NCBI GenBank assembly: GCA_015487095.1
Contig: WFQM01000263.1
Location: forward strand, 1 to 32,478
Origin: Gammaproteobacteria bacterium
GTDB taxonomy: Bacteria; Pseudomonadota; Gammaproteobacteria; SZUA-152
Length of the DNA: 32,478 nucleotides
Direction of reading: 5' to 3'
Numbering within the stretch: the first letter of the stretch is position 1; each line of letters starts with the position of its first letter. Below, piece by piece: positions 23,572 to 32,478 of the stretch. The notes under the pieces are model-generated. The model was not told where the DNA came from, did not search any database, and worked only from the letters and a program-made list of their open reading frames with translations. A program made the position numbers and the translations under genes.

Positions 23572-25485
23572 ATGCCATTACGACTTAAACTGATATTGTC
23601 GTTCATTACTATCAGTCTGATGGTCGTCAGTATTTTCAGTGTTGTCGCCTATATCAGTGCTCGCGAATACACTCAACACATTGAACAAGTCCGTTTGCAC
23701 AAAAGCAATGAACATCTGTTTGAAATGCTGGATACATCACTGCCTTTGCTTGACCAACTTCAGGACATCGTGCCACATCACGAAAACCGCGATAATGTTT
23801 TCAGCATCATTGATATTTCGCAGAAAAAAATACTACCGGGCGGAGGATTCAACCTTGGCACACATTTATTAGCAGATCTGTTAATTCAATCCAGCAACAA
23901 AATACAACAAGGCAATTTTACTATTGGCGAACAGGAATATTTGTGGTCCGCAGACCCGGTACCTGACAGCCAGTACATTATCGCCAACACTTATCTCCGA
24001 GACAGCAGCGATATATCAACTTTTTTCAGTTATGTCGGCACTCCGCTCAGTACAACATTGTTTATCAGCATCTGGATTTCTGTCTGGGCCGCACTTTTAC
24101 TCGCCAGATTATTCCGGCAAATCAGTGAAAAAAATACACTACTGGAATACCAGGCCAGCCATGATCTGCTTACCAGGTTACCCAATCGGGGGGCTATTGG
24201 GCGCAGTGTCCAACAGGAAATGGAAACGGCCAGAGCCCGCAACGAAGAGTTGGTTTTTTGTCTGGTTGATATCGATGCACTCAAGGAAGTCAATGATAGC
24301 CTCGGACACAAAAGTGGTGACATTTTATTAGACCAGGTTACCCAACGCCTGAAACGCACGCTACAGGATTCAGGACACATCGGCCGATTTGGTGGGAACA
24401 AGTTTTCGGTCATGATAAAACGCAGCGAAACTGACAATGCAGAAAGTATTTGCCGTAAATTACTGGAAAGCTTTGAACCCATCTATGAAATTAATGGCCA
24501 CAGCCTTTATGTACACGCCACTCTGGGCATCGCTATTTTTCCGGAACATGCAAATAGCGCGCAAGAACTGATTCAAAAAACAGAAACCGCCTTGCACACC
24601 GCAAAAAAATTGGTTATCGATTCCAGCGTCTATGATGTCAGCCAGGACAACAACAGTGCCGAACGCCTGCGGCTGACACACGATTTGCGCAATGCCATAC
24701 ACAACGAGGAACTGCAATTATATTATCAACCTCAGTTTGATGTACGTCGTAATGAAATTGGCAGCGTTGAAGCACTGGCCCGCTGGATACACCCGCAACA
24801 GGGGTTCATCCCGCCCGATACGTTTATTGAAATTGCCGAACACACCGGCCTGATTCAATCACTAACAGACTGGGTATTACGCACCGCCATCAAACAATGT
24901 GCCGAATGGCGCGACATGGGAAAATATCTCACCGTGTCAGTCAATCTGTCTGCACGGAATTTGCACGATGAAACACTGAGCAGCCAGATTTCCAATTTAC
25001 TCCATTATTGGGATGTTTCCCCTGGCAAACTTTGTCTGGAGATCACCGAAACAGCAATGATGACTAACCCGGCACACGCTAAAAAACTGCTTAAGGAGCT
25101 GGACGATCTTGGTGTACGTCTCTCCATTGATGATTTTGGAACAGGTTATTCTTCATTAGGTTACTTGAAACAATTGCCTGTTGATGAATTGAAAATCGAT
25201 AAATCATTTGTGCTGAATATGGCAAAAGATGAAAGCGATGCATCCATTGTGCGTGCCACGGTCAGCCTTGCACATGACCTGGGTCTGGAAGTTGTTGCTG
25301 AAGGGGTCGAAGACCAGGTTTCACAGGATGAATTAAGTCGCCTGGGATGTGAATACATTCAGGGATACCATATTGCCCGACCTATGCCGCACGATGAGCT
25401 TACCGCAATGCTGATATCAACCAAGGTAAAAAATAACACTCAAGCCGATGAAATTCTTGTTGGTGTACAAGCAAACCATCTTTAA
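23572..25485 (+). CDS. membrane-bound GGDEF-EAL protein, probable c-di-GMP phosphodiesterase
   Basis: This 637-residue inner-membrane protein has two membrane helices (about residues 5-28 and 165-182) bracketing a periplasmic sensor, then a GGDEF domain and an EAL domain. The GGDEF signature is degenerate: GGNKF (residues 274-278) with a readable DALKEVNDSLGHKSGD stretch, so diguanylate cyclase activity is unlikely. The EAL domain keeps EALARW (E400), the metal/general-base stretch SIDDFGTGYSSLGYL, ITETAMM, and VVAEGVED, so phosphodiesterase activity is likely. It should lower c-di-GMP in response to a periplasmic signal; a PilZ-domain effector lies a few kilobases away. It ends at 25485. Confidence 0.9.
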   Translation: MPLRLKLILSFITISLMVVSIFSVVAYISAREYTQHIEQVRLHKSNEHLFEMLDTSLPLLDQLQDIVPHHENRDNVFSIIDISQKKILPGGGFNLGTHLLADLLIQSSNKIQQGNFTIGEQEYLWSADPVPDSQYIIANTYLRDSSDISTFFSYVGTPLSTTLFISIWISVWAALLLARLFRQISEKNTLLEYQASHDLLTRLPNRGAIGRSVQQEMETARARNEELVFCLVDIDALKEVNDSLGHKSGDILLDQVTQRLKRTLQDSGHIGRFGGNKFSVMIKRSETDNAESICRKLLESFEPIYEINGHSLYVHATLGIAIFPEHANSAQELIQKTETALHTAKKLVIDSSVYDVSQDNNSAERLRLTHDLRNAIHNEELQLYYQPQFDVRRNEIGSVEALARWIHPQQGFIPPDTFIEIAEHTGLIQSLTDWVLRTAIKQCAEWRDMGKYLTVSVNLSARNLHDETLSSQISNLLHYWDVSPGKLCLEITETAMMTNPAHAKKLLKELDDLGVRLSIDDFGTGYSSLGYLKQLPVDELKIDKSFVLNMAKDESDASIVRATVSLAHDLGLEVVAEGVEDQVSQDELSRLGCEYIQGYHIARPMPHDELTAMLISTKVKNNTQADEILVGVQANHL

Positions 25486-25539
25486 CCTAAATTAAGAACT
25501 CAATCACTCGGTTAGTGCTTTTTACTGAAAACACCGCCA

Positions 25540-25562
25540 TTCCGGCATTGTTTTAGCCGGAA
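25540..25562 (+). repeat. short hairpin downstream of the EAL gene
   Basis: TTCCGGC (25540-25546) and GCCGGAA (25556-25562) form a perfect seven-base stem with a nine-base loop. There is no T tract, so it may be a transcription-end hairpin or part of a repeat. Confidence 0.4.
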
Positions 25563-25630
25563 CCCAGAGATGCCCCTCCAGACAAATGTTCCAACACATC
25601 GTGTCATGGCACTGGCAAGGAACGTGTTAT

Positions 25631-25716
25631 TAACGCAGAGGTCGTAGAGGCGCAAAGGACTCAGAGAAAAACACGGAAAACTTTGTGTCCTCTGCATCTC
25701 TGCGGCCTCTGTGTTA
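25631..25716. repeat. long imperfect inverted repeat (AACGCAGAGG / CCTCTGTGTT type)
   Basis: The arm 25631-25666 (starting TAACGCAGAGG) pairs with 25681-25716 (ending CCTCTGTGTTA) at about 28 of 36 positions across a 14-base loop. This purine-rich GCAGAGG pattern is one I associate with dispersed palindromic intergenic repeats in many bacteria. It lies in the intergenic region between two genes that face each other (the EAL gene and sfsA), where it could act as a bidirectional terminator or be a mobile palindrome. Confidence 0.7.
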
Positions 25717-25776
25717 AATACCCGGTAATTTTTAAAGTAGGGATTTTTTAACGCTTAATTCACACTTTAACCGCGC

Positions 25777-26484
25777 TTACACACAGACCGGCATGACTTT
25801 TGTCAAACGAATACCGGTCACACTAACGTCTGCCTGATAGGCAATAGCTTCAACACCTTTTTTCATCGCCTCGTGCAACGTTTGGGCATAAACCGCATCA
25901 ATTGTCTCTGCTGGACGAAATTCACGACAATCATTTCGTTGTACACAATAAAAAATTACCGCTCGCGCACCCTGCTCAACAACATGGGTTAATTCACGCA
26001 AGTGTTTTGTGCCGCGTACCGTTACAGCATCAGGAAATAACGCCACACCGTTGTCCGCCAGAGTGACGTTTTTCACTTCAACATAACAGGGAGGCGCAGA
26101 CCCGGAAGGTTCCAGCAACAAATCGATACGGCTACGCTCTTCGCCGTACGGTACTTCACGGCGAATATGGGCATAACCTTTTAACTCAGGTATCCGATCT
26201 GCAACAATGGCTTCGTTCACCAGATGATTGCCCAGCAAGGTGTTAATACCACATAGCACCCCCGGAGCGACTTCCACAATTTCCCAACTATGGGGATATT
26301 TACGTTTGGGGTTATCAGAAACGCTGAGCCACACGCGACTACCGGACTCACTGCAACCGGTCATCGCGCCGGTATTTGCAGTGTGCGCCGTAATCACTTC
26401 ACCATTTTTTAATTCAACATCTGCCAGGAAACGTTTATAACGTTTGATCAAACGTCCTTCGATCAAAGGCTGAGGAAATTCCAA
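25777..26484 (-). CDS. sfsA: SfsA, DNA/RNA nuclease SfsA family
   Basis: This 235-residue protein matches SfsA over the whole length: LIKRYKRFLADVELKNGE, HTANTGAMTGCSESGS, SDNPKRKYPHSWE, ERSRIDLLLE, CYVEVKNVTLAD, FPDAVTVRGTKHLRELTHVVEQGARAVIFYCVQR (in part) and ITGIRLTK-like end. SfsA has been linked to sugar fermentation regulation and nuclease activity. The start codon is TTG at 26484 (LEFPQPL, with methionine), placed where the E. coli protein begins with MEF; there is no strong ribosome site. It starts 14 bases after the htpG stop, so it is probably co-transcribed. Confidence 0.93.
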   Translation of the reverse strand: MEFPQPLIEGRLIKRYKRFLADVELKNGEVITAHTANTGAMTGCSESGSRVWLSVSDNPKRKYPHSWEIVEVAPGVLCGINTLLGNHLVNEAIVADRIPELKGYAHIRREVPYGEERSRIDLLLEPSGSAPPCYVEVKNVTLADNGVALFPDAVTVRGTKHLRELTHVVEQGARAVIFYCVQRNDCREFRPAETIDAVYAQTLHEAMKKGVEAIAYQADVSVTGIRLTKVMPVCV

Positions 26485-26498
26485 GCGGCTGGCAAAAA

Positions 26499-28418
26499 CT
26501 ATTTTGCCATAGCCAGCAGCAACTCATTCATGCGGCGCACAAACGTCGCCGGGTCATCCAATTGACCACCTTCGGCCAGCATCGCCTGATCAAACAGCAC
26601 TTTTGTTAATTCCGTGAAACGGCTCTCGTCAGCTTCATCTTTTAGCTTCAATACCAGGGGATGCCCAGGATTGATTTCAAAAACCGGTTTGCTACCCGGC
26701 ATATTCTGGCCTGCTGATTTAAGAATGCGCTCCAGATTGGCACTCATATCATTTTCACCGGTTACCAAGCAGGCTGGCGAAGATGTCAGGCGATGGGTGA
26801 CTCGCACTTCGCTCACATCATCACCCAGCGCTGTTTTAATACGCTCGACAATTTCGGTGAAGGCTTTGCTGGTCTCTTCCTTCTCGGCCTTTTCCTTTTC
26901 GTCTTCCAACTCGCCCAGGTCCAGTTCACCCTGAGCCACCGATTTTATGGGTTTATCATCAAACTCGGTCAATGAGCTGATCATCCATTCGTCAACACGA
27001 TCCGCTAACAACAACACTTCTATGCCTTTGTTACGGAAAATCTCCAGATGCGGGCTGTTTTTCGCTGCCGAAAAACTTTCTGCGGTTACATAATAAATAT
27101 CCTTCTGTCCCTCTTTCATGCGGCTCACATAATCCTGCAACGACACATCCTGGGTTTCGCTGTCGGTGTGAGTGCTGGAAAAACGCAACAACTTGGCAAT
27201 GCGTTCTTTGTTTGCAAAGTCTTCGCCTGGTCCTTCCTTGATTACCCGTCCAAACTCTTTCCAGAACGTGGCATATTTTTCGGCGTCATTTTTGGCCATG
27301 TTTTCAAGCAGGCTAAGCACTTTTTTCACTGAACCGGCACGAATGGTATCAATGGCCTTGTTGTGCTGAAGGATTTCCCGGGATACGTTTAATGGCAAAT
27401 CCGCAGAATCAATAACACCGCGCACAAAACGCAGATAATTTGGCATCAGTTGATCAGCATCATCCATTATAAATACGCGACGCACATAGAGCTTTATGCC
27501 ATGACGTTGCTCCCGGTCCCACAAATCAAACGGTGCCCGTGCCGGAATATACAGCAACGAAGTATATTCATAGTTTCCTTCCACCCGATTATGTGTGCGG
27601 GCCAGCGGGTCTTCAAAGTCATGAGCAACGTGTTTATAAAATTCATTGTATTCATCGTCGGTGATATCGCTCTTGGGGCGTGCCCATAACGCGGATGCAC
27701 GATTAACCACTTCGAGCTCCGGCTCCGCAGCTTTGTCTTTTTCCTCATCGTCTTCCTTCACATCAAACTGCTGCTTTTCCATCATAATGGGCAACGTAAT
27801 GTGGTCAGAGTATTTGCCGATGATATTGCGCAGGCGCATGCCATCCAGAAATTCATCTTCATTTTCGCGCAGGTGTAATTGCACCACGGTACCATGGGTA
27901 TCCATTTCCACGGTTTCCAGGCTGTATTCGCCTTCACCTGCCGACTCCCAGCGCACACCATGCTCCGCACCCAACCCGGCGCGGCGGGTAGTCAGGGTCA
28001 CTTTGTCTGCGACGATGAACGAAGAATAAAAACCCACGCCGAACTGACCAATCAAATTGGCATCTTTTGCCTGATCGCCCGTCAGGGATTCAAAAAATTT
28101 GGCCGTACCGGATTTGGCAATGGTACCAATATGTTCAATCACTTCCTGGCGTGACATGCCAATGCCGTTGTCACTGATGGTGATGGTGCGTGCTTCTTTA
28201 TCAAACGCAACGTGAATCTTGAAATCCGCATCACCTTCAAACAAAGCATCGTCGGACAGGCCTTCAAACCGCAGTTTGTCGGCGGCATCCGAAGCATTGG
28301 AAATCAACTCACGCAGAAAAATCTCTTTATTGCTATAGAGTGAGTGAATCATGAGATGCAGCAGTTGCTTCACCTCAGTCTGAAATCCCAGGGTTTCTTT
28401 ATGCGCTTTAACCACCAT
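26499..28418 (-). CDS. htpG: molecular chaperone HtpG (bacterial Hsp90)
   Basis: This 639-residue ATP-dependent chaperone has the N-terminal GHKL nucleotide-binding motifs: [21 protein letters not shown] and [18 protein letters not shown]. The middle domain holds [19 protein letters not shown], and the C-terminal dimer domain ends in NELLLAMAK. Length agrees with E. coli HtpG. I chose the ATG at 28418 because AAGGAG lies six bases upstream; the reading frame extends 13 codons further to 28457 without such a site. The C-terminal linker is highly charged ([19 protein letters not shown]). Confidence 0.96.
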   Translation of the reverse strand: MVVKAHKETLGFQTEVKQLLHLMIHSLYSNKEIFLRELISNASDAADKLRFEGLSDDALFEGDADFKIHVAFDKEARTITISDNGIGMSRQEVIEHIGTIAKSGTAKFFESLTGDQAKDANLIGQFGVGFYSSFIVADKVTLTTRRAGLGAEHGVRWESAGEGEYSLETVEMDTHGTVVQLHLRENEDEFLDGMRLRNIIGKYSDHITLPIMMEKQQFDVKEDDEEKDKAAEPELEVVNRASALWARPKSDITDDEYNEFYKHVAHDFEDPLARTHNRVEGNYEYTSLLYIPARAPFDLWDREQRHGIKLYVRRVFIMDDADQLMPNYLRFVRGVIDSADLPLNVSREILQHNKAIDTIRAGSVKKVLSLLENMAKNDAEKYATFWKEFGRVIKEGPGEDFANKERIAKLLRFSSTHTDSETQDVSLQDYVSRMKEGQKDIYYVTAESFSAAKNSPHLEIFRNKGIEVLLLADRVDEWMISSLTEFDDKPIKSVAQGELDLGELEDEKEKAEKEETSKAFTEIVERIKTALGDDVSEVRVTHRLTSSPACLVTGENDMSANLERILKSAGQNMPGSKPVFEINPGHPLVLKLKDEADESRFTELTKVLFDQAMLAEGGQLDDPATFVRRMNELLLAMAK

Positions 28419-28467
28419 CGTTTTTACTCCTTGCACTATTTTGTTTGTGTCAATCACAGAAATTTAT

Positions 28468-28500
28468 GAGGCATATTATGCCTCGTTGTTTTACAACGAG
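28468..28500 (-). repeat. two overlapping perfect hairpins between the PilZ gene and htpG
   Basis: GAGGCAT-ATT-ATGCCTC (28468-28484) and CTCGTTGT-TTT-ACAACGAG (28482-28500) are both perfect and share the three bases at 28482-28484, so they compete for those bases. They sit between the PilZ gene stop and htpG start. They may terminate the PilZ transcript, or form a switching structure or heat-dependent leader for htpG. No T tract follows either stem. Confidence 0.45.
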
Positions 28501-28549
28501 AAAGGCCCGGCAGAATCACTAGGGACTAAGGAAAGGAAAAGACGAGTAA

Positions 28550-28942
28550 TTATTGTCGGTTGGCCACCTTGGCCTTGAGCAAAAAATGCCGCAATTCCTG
28601 TATTTGTTGCTCATCTGTGGGACAAAAAACCAGTGCGGCACCATCTGCTGCGGTGCGCACCACTTTGGCAGAAATACGGTGCTGTGTTGAATCAGCCCCG
28701 GTGTGCGCATGAAACACCAGCTCAATGTCCGTTTTGCTGATGATGGGCATTTTTTCTGACGGTAAAAAAACACCGTTCAGACCGATATTGCCCGTACGGC
28801 AGCGGAACATCCCTTTCACATATTGCTCGTGAAAATGCACTTCCGTATCCAGTTCCAGCGTGTGCCGATGCGCCAGGCGTTTGTCTTCTGCCTCCGGTCG
28901 GCCTGCTGTCTTTGTGTCTTGCGTTTTGTTATCGCCGTCCAT
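28550..28942 (-). CDS. PilZ-domain protein
   Basis: This protein of about 130 residues has one PilZ-like domain. It has the R-x-x-x-R start (RLAHRHTLEL), the second motif TGNIGLNGVFL (where D/NxSxxG is usual, so the serine is replaced by glycine), and the barrel strands (IELVFHAH ... ISAKVVRTAADGAALVF). It may bind c-di-GMP, with the altered second motif leaving that uncertain. The start is not clear: ATG 28942, ATG 28957 and GTG 28963 are in frame and none has a good ribosome site. Confidence 0.7.
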   Translation of the reverse strand: MDGDNKTQDTKTAGRPEAEDKRLAHRHTLELDTEVHFHEQYVKGMFRCRTGNIGLNGVFLPSEKMPIISKTDIELVFHAHTGADSTQHRISAKVVRTAADGAALVFCPTDEQQIQELRHFLLKAKVANRQ

Positions 28943-29158
28943 CCCCACAAATCCCATCCGCACATTGCAACAGAGGCCAACATCCTAACGAGCTTTTTGA
29001 GCAAACGCCAGTACAGAAAAACGCCCTGGCAGACAACTGGCTTGCAAACAAACCCATATTTTTCAAAACAAACCAACGAGGGAGATAATCGACGCAAACT
29101 GCTATCGATTCAGACAAACAAGAGGAACAAACAAAATCCAGGCAGACGTATTTTCAGG

Positions 29159-29659
29159 TTATTTTTTTTCGAATTTTTTACGCAATGTTACAGCCAGTTG
29201 CTGGGCCTTTTTCAATTGCGCTGGCGACAAAAAACTGGCTGCTCTGGCCTTGGCATTGTGTTCCCGGCCACCTCGAATATAGCTTGCAAGATCCAGCCAT
29301 GCGTAGGCCTTCACGTCATCTTGCTCAGTGCCTGCCCCTTTGTAATACATGATACCAACATTCGCCACACCAGCATCATAGCCTTGATCCGCCGCCTTTT
29401 TATACCAGAAAAAAGCCTGCGGGAGATTACGCTTCACTCCCTGGCCAAGATGCAACATCACGCCTACCGCCGCCTGCGCATAAGCAACACCTTTGTCCGC
29501 ATCTACTTTAAATTCTTTGAAGGCGCGGGGAAAGTCCCCCTTGATAATAGCCGCCTGGCCACTTGAAATATCCGCAAACGATTGTCCGCTAAACAGAGCC
29601 AAGACCAGCAACACCTGTCCGATGCAGACACCTTTTCGCCTGAGCATATTACTTTGCAT
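29159..29659 (-). CDS. secreted Sel1-repeat protein
   Basis: This 166-residue protein has a signal peptide (FSGQSFA) and Sel1-like (SLR/TPR) repeats: KGVAYAQAAVGVMLHLGQGVKRNLPQAFFWYKKAADQGYDAGVANVGIMYYKG (shown only as a region, about residues 50-105) followed by TEQDDVKAYAWLDLA. Such repeats mediate protein contacts in the periplasm. I chose the ATG at 29659 because AAGGGA is nine bases upstream; a start at 29677 is in frame but lacks a site. Function is unknown. Confidence 0.78.
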   Translation of the reverse strand: MQSNMLRRKGVCIGQVLLVLALFSGQSFADISSGQAAIIKGDFPRAFKEFKVDADKGVAYAQAAVGVMLHLGQGVKRNLPQAFFWYKKAADQGYDAGVANVGIMYYKGAGTEQDDVKAYAWLDLASYIRGGREHNAKARAASFLSPAQLKKAQQLAVTLRKKFEKK

Positions 29660-29729
29660 TACTGAAAGTCCCTTCATTCACAAATGGATTAAGTTCAATC
29701 ACTAAATAATGGGGTTGTGGTACAAAAAA

Positions 29730-29805
29730 TGGTGCCGACGCACGGACTCGAACCGCGAACCTACGCATTACAAGTGCGTTGCACTACCAATTGTGCTACG
29801 TCGGC
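29730..29805 (-). tRNA. tRNA-Thr (anticodon TGT)
   Basis: The 76-base minus-strand sequence folds into a standard cloverleaf. It has acceptor stem GCCGACG/CGTCGGC, D arm GCAC/GTGC, anticodon stem ACGCA/TGCGT with loop CTTGTAA (anticodon TGT), T arm CGCGG/CCGTG with loop TTCGAGT, discriminator A, and an encoded CCA. It reads ACA codons. A TTTTTT run follows the CCA on the minus strand and could end transcription. Confidence 0.95.
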
Positions 29806-29882
29806 CTGTTGATCAGGGGCGCTATTGTAGGCATTTGCCCTCGCTTTCGCAACGGAAACCGAACAACAATATCAGCTCTCCC

Positions 29883-30602
29883 TCATTGACACCCAACCTG
29901 CCCCAACTTGGCCCGCTGTAAACCATCTACCATTTCGGTGATATTTGCTACGGTGGCAACCTGATCACCGGACACCGTCAAATCCAGCCAAATCTGCTTG
30001 TTGGCACGATACTGGGTTTCCAGCACCGCTTTCAAGCCCAGTTTTTTGACTTGCTGGAATCGGCTGTTTGCAGCACTTTCGCGGGTGAACAAACCCAGCG
30101 AGATCGCATTCTGGTGGCTACCCTTGCCCATAATATACAGATCATTCAAGCCCTTTTTCTGTAGCTCTGTAACTTTGCGTTTAGCAGCCTGATAACTTTT
30201 TGAGGACGGTAGATACACCCAATACCCCCTGGGGGTGCGCTGGGATATTTCGCGATATTTAACATCGACACCCAACGCAGCAAGTGTTCCAGAGCTACGC
30301 TTGGCAACATCAGCACTGGTAAAAGGGCCAAGAGTGAAACAGGAAGGCTCATCTTGCAGCTCAAGAGGTTTGGCCAGCATATCAATTGGTTTTGCCGATG
30401 GTTTGTCTGCGGGAGATTCCGGGAGTGGTGCATTTTCCCCACCCAAACCACGCTCACGCAGCAAAATGAGCTTATCAACGCCCTGTGGCAATGGGGGCTG
30501 CTTCAGAACCGTGGACGATGCCAGCTCAGTAGTATCATCAAACTGTGTATAAAAATAAACAGCATTGAGCAGTAAAAAAAACAGGAAAAGAATTTTTAGC
30601 AT
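29883..30602 (-). CDS. SPOR-domain protein downstream of coaX
   Basis: This 239-residue protein has an N-terminal membrane anchor (ILFLFFLLLNAVYFY), a low-complexity proline-rich linker, and a C-terminal SPOR-like repeat (CFTLGPFTSADVAKRSSGTLAALGVDVKYRE and SLGLFTRESAANSRFQQVKKLGLKA, residues about 88-200). SPOR domains bind denuded peptidoglycan at division sites. A SPOR gene after coaX is common in gammaproteobacteria. The start at 30602 gives the membrane anchor at the very N terminus. Confidence 0.82.
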   Translation of the reverse strand: MLKILFLFFLLLNAVYFYTQFDDTTELASSTVLKQPPLPQGVDKLILLRERGLGGENAPLPESPADKPSAKPIDMLAKPLELQDEPSCFTLGPFTSADVAKRSSGTLAALGVDVKYREISQRTPRGYWVYLPSSKSYQAAKRKVTELQKKGLNDLYIMGKGSHQNAISLGLFTRESAANSRFQQVKKLGLKAVLETQYRANKQIWLDLTVSGDQVATVANITEMVDGLQRAKLGQVGCQ

Positions 30603-30661
30603 TTACAACACATTCCACCAGCCCACACGACAAACTCCATTGTTGATTATCCTAGGATCAT

Positions 30662-31462
30662 CTATTCATTACACCCGGCAATAATCGCCAGACCTTTTAA
30701 CACCCATTCTGCTCCATGTAAGCTGCCTTTGGGTAAACCCGGTAGAAGCAATTGAGCATCGCCACCGGTTACCACACAGACGGGGGTTAACTGCCCGTGC
30801 TTGCGACATTGTTGTAACACCTGCTGCACTGCACCTGTAGTAGCGGCCATTATACCTGCCTGCACTGCGCTGGCTGTATCCTGCACACAGAATATTGAGG
30901 CGTTCTTTGCGTCATCAACCTCAATTTGTGCCGTAATTTGTGTCGTGTTCGCCAGCAGGTTTTGCCGCATTATCGCCATGCCTGGAGCGATCAGACCACC
31001 AACATGCACCCCTTCTGCACTAAGCACATCGATAGTCAGTGCAGTACCACAGGCAATCACACAACAGGCACCGGTAATATGATGCCGGGCCGCCACCAGT
31101 GCGGCCCAGCGGTCGGCACCCAGTTGTCTCGGTTGCCGGTAGGCACACTGCACACCGAAAGCTTGTGCCTGCGCCTGCACAATGTCTATCGTCAAGAGGG
31201 CTGTTTCCTGTAATGCCTTTTCCTGCAAACAATTACCAAGCCACCACTGACGCAACAGTGATTCAAACTGCTCACCCGCTACATTGCTCAGCACCAGTTT
31301 CTTGATCATGCCTTTTTTTGCCAGATCCCCCCACTGCGTTTGAAATTGTGCGAGCAATGTTGGCCACTCGTAGGTAAATACTCCACTTTGTAAAAACTGC
31401 CCCCGCTCACAAAGCGCCCATTTCAGGCGGGTATTTCCCGCATCCAGCAACAACACACTCAT
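30662..31462 (-). CDS. coaX: type III pantothenate kinase CoaX
   Basis: This 266-residue kinase phosphorylates pantothenate, the first step of coenzyme A synthesis. It has the ASKHA nucleotide-binding signature LLDAGNTRLKWAL, LGADRWAALVAA, and ACGTALTIDVL ... GGLIAPGMAIMRQNL, all type III features. Its start overlaps the birA stop by four bases (ATGA), and the SPOR gene follows. The length fits other gammaproteobacterial CoaX proteins. Confidence 0.95.
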   Translation of the reverse strand: MSVLLLDAGNTRLKWALCERGQFLQSGVFTYEWPTLLAQFQTQWGDLAKKGMIKKLVLSNVAGEQFESLLRQWWLGNCLQEKALQETALLTIDIVQAQAQAFGVQCAYRQPRQLGADRWAALVAARHHITGACCVIACGTALTIDVLSAEGVHVGGLIAPGMAIMRQNLLANTTQITAQIEVDDAKNASIFCVQDTASAVQAGIMAATTGAVQQVLQQCRKHGQLTPVCVVTGGDAQLLLPGLPKGSLHGAEWVLKGLAIIAGCNE

Positions 31463-32472
31463 TGTCCTGCTCCATATGTACCCGGACTCTCCATTTTTGC
31501 CGAAAGCCTCACCGACACCTCTCCACTATGATGACGCTGTAATTCACCATTACGTGCCAGCAACAATGCACCGCTTTCGTCCACACCGCGTGCCACGCCA
31601 CGTACCGCACCCGTGGGTAAATCCAGGATAATCTCATTACCTGCCAGAGCATCCCATTGTCTCCATTCGTCCATAAAGGGTATCAAACCCTGCTGTTCAA
31701 AATCGGTAACAGCATGCACCAAATAGCGTAACAAAGACGCCGTCAGTTCATTGCGCGACACTGTTTTACCCAGGGCAGACTCAAGATCAGTCCACGGCTG
31801 ATCCACCGACGACATCTCCGTCGCAGGAGTACGGATATTCAGCCCCACACCCACAACTACAGCGCAAGGTCCGGCGGATTCACCCGCCAGCTCCAATAAA
31901 ATACCTGCCAGTTTATGGCCGTCCAGCAAAATATCGTTAGGCCATTTCAGTTGTGCTGACACCAACCCGTTATCACGCAAAGCACGCACCACCGCCACAG
32001 CAATAGCCAGACTTAAGCCACCCAAAGAAGTCGCGCCAGCATGAAACCGCCACAACAATGAGAGATAGAGATTACCACCAAGGGGTGATACCCACTGGCG
32101 ACCTCGACGCCCACGCCCCATATGTTGGCATTCAGCAATGCAAACATAGCCAGAAGTATTTTCCTGTCTGGCCACTTCCAGCAACCGAGCATTGGTGGAA
32201 TCAATTTCATAATACACATCGAGCTGTTGCACAGCCTGCCGCGTACCAGTATCCAATGCTGCAAGTATGCTGTCACGATTCAATAGCTCTACCGGCTGCG
32301 CCAGACGATAACCTTTACCGCGCACACAATAAATTTCCAAACCAGTATTTTGCAATGACTGCACCGCTTTCCACACAGCTGTACGACTACAGCCGGTAGC
32401 CTGCCCCAAGGCTGGACCGGACTGAAATTCACCATCAGCCAGTAGTGTCAAAATCGTTTGAGCGAGAGTCAT
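31459..32472 (-). CDS. birA: BirA, bifunctional biotin-protein ligase and biotin repressor
   Basis: This 337-residue protein has the N-terminal winged helix (GEFQSGPALGQATGCSRTAVWKAV, about residues 13-40), the ligase core with the adenylate-binding loop GRGRRGRQW, and KWPNDILLDGHKLAGILLE, and a C-terminal domain with a DLPTGAVRGVARGVDESGALLL segment. It should attach biotin to carboxylase and repress biotin synthesis genes. Its start at 32472 is six bases from the window edge, so its promoter is outside. It forms an operon with coaX. Confidence 0.95.
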   Translation of the reverse strand: MTLAQTILTLLADGEFQSGPALGQATGCSRTAVWKAVQSLQNTGLEIYCVRGKGYRLAQPVELLNRDSILAALDTGTRQAVQQLDVYYEIDSTNARLLEVARQENTSGYVCIAECQHMGRGRRGRQWVSPLGGNLYLSLLWRFHAGATSLGGLSLAIAVAVVRALRDNGLVSAQLKWPNDILLDGHKLAGILLELAGESAGPCAVVVGVGLNIRTPATEMSSVDQPWTDLESALGKTVSRNELTASLLRYLVHAVTDFEQQGLIPFMDEWRQWDALAGNEIILDLPTGAVRGVARGVDESGALLLARNGELQRHHSGEVSVRLSAKMESPGTYGAGQ

Positions 32473-32478
32473 TATCCA

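Noticed and set aside
28823-29566. Long plus-strand open frame across the PilZ and Sel1 genes
   Set aside because: Runs antisense to two recognisable genes and has no protein-family signature.

Overview
The window is a piece of a gammaproteobacterial chromosome. The right half has the conserved gene sets rsmI/lpoA/yraN/dolP, sfsA, htpG and birA/coaX/SPOR next to a tRNA-Thr. I cannot name a genus from sequence alone. The layout is a heavy-metal and arsenic resistance island (about 1-17,700) abutting ordinary housekeeping chromosome (about 17,770 to the end).

Resistance island. The left edge cuts a group II intron (5' part, minus strand, bases 1-340). Next is a plus-strand metal operon: an ArsR/SmtB repressor from an apparently leaderless promoter, a P1B-type ATPase with APC instead of CPC in its transport motif, a small secreted Cys-containing protein, a complete CzcCBA-type efflux pump, and a PII-like signalling protein of the type found beside heavy-metal RND pumps. 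On the minus strand follow a porin-like outer-membrane protein, a small periplasmic HMA-domain protein and an internally deleted porin-like pseudogene, all downstream of a ZntR/MerR-type operator. The next unit is an arsenic operon: arsR, a GAPDH paralogue, arsJ and acr3. By family knowledge this handles both arsenate (as 1-arseno-3-phosphoglycerate, made by GAPDH and exported by ArsJ) and arsenite (Acr3). A 175-bp non-coding element with perfect 21-bp terminal inverted repeats and a 5-bp target duplication sits immediately after acr3. Last comes a compact mer operon (merT, merP, merA, short merD) with a MerR-type promoter but no merR in the window.

Chromosomal part. rsmI (minus) and lpoA-yraN-dolP (plus) form the conserved divergent cluster, without the diaA gene that lies between yraN and dolP in E. 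coli. A GlcD-type FAD oxidase, a small DUF2892-like membrane protein and a membrane-bound c-di-GMP phosphodiesterase with a degenerate GGDEF motif follow. On the minus strand are sfsA (TTG start), htpG, a PilZ-domain protein, a Sel1-repeat protein, tRNA-Thr(TGT), a SPOR-domain protein, coaX and birA.

The most unusual observations are the MITE-like element, the PII-like gene joined to the RND operon, the APC-type ATPase without an HMA domain, two metal-sensor repressors that look leaderless, MerR-type promoters with no MerR gene nearby, and the truncated group II intron at the island edge. All gene functions are inferred by recognition of protein families; no database search was run.
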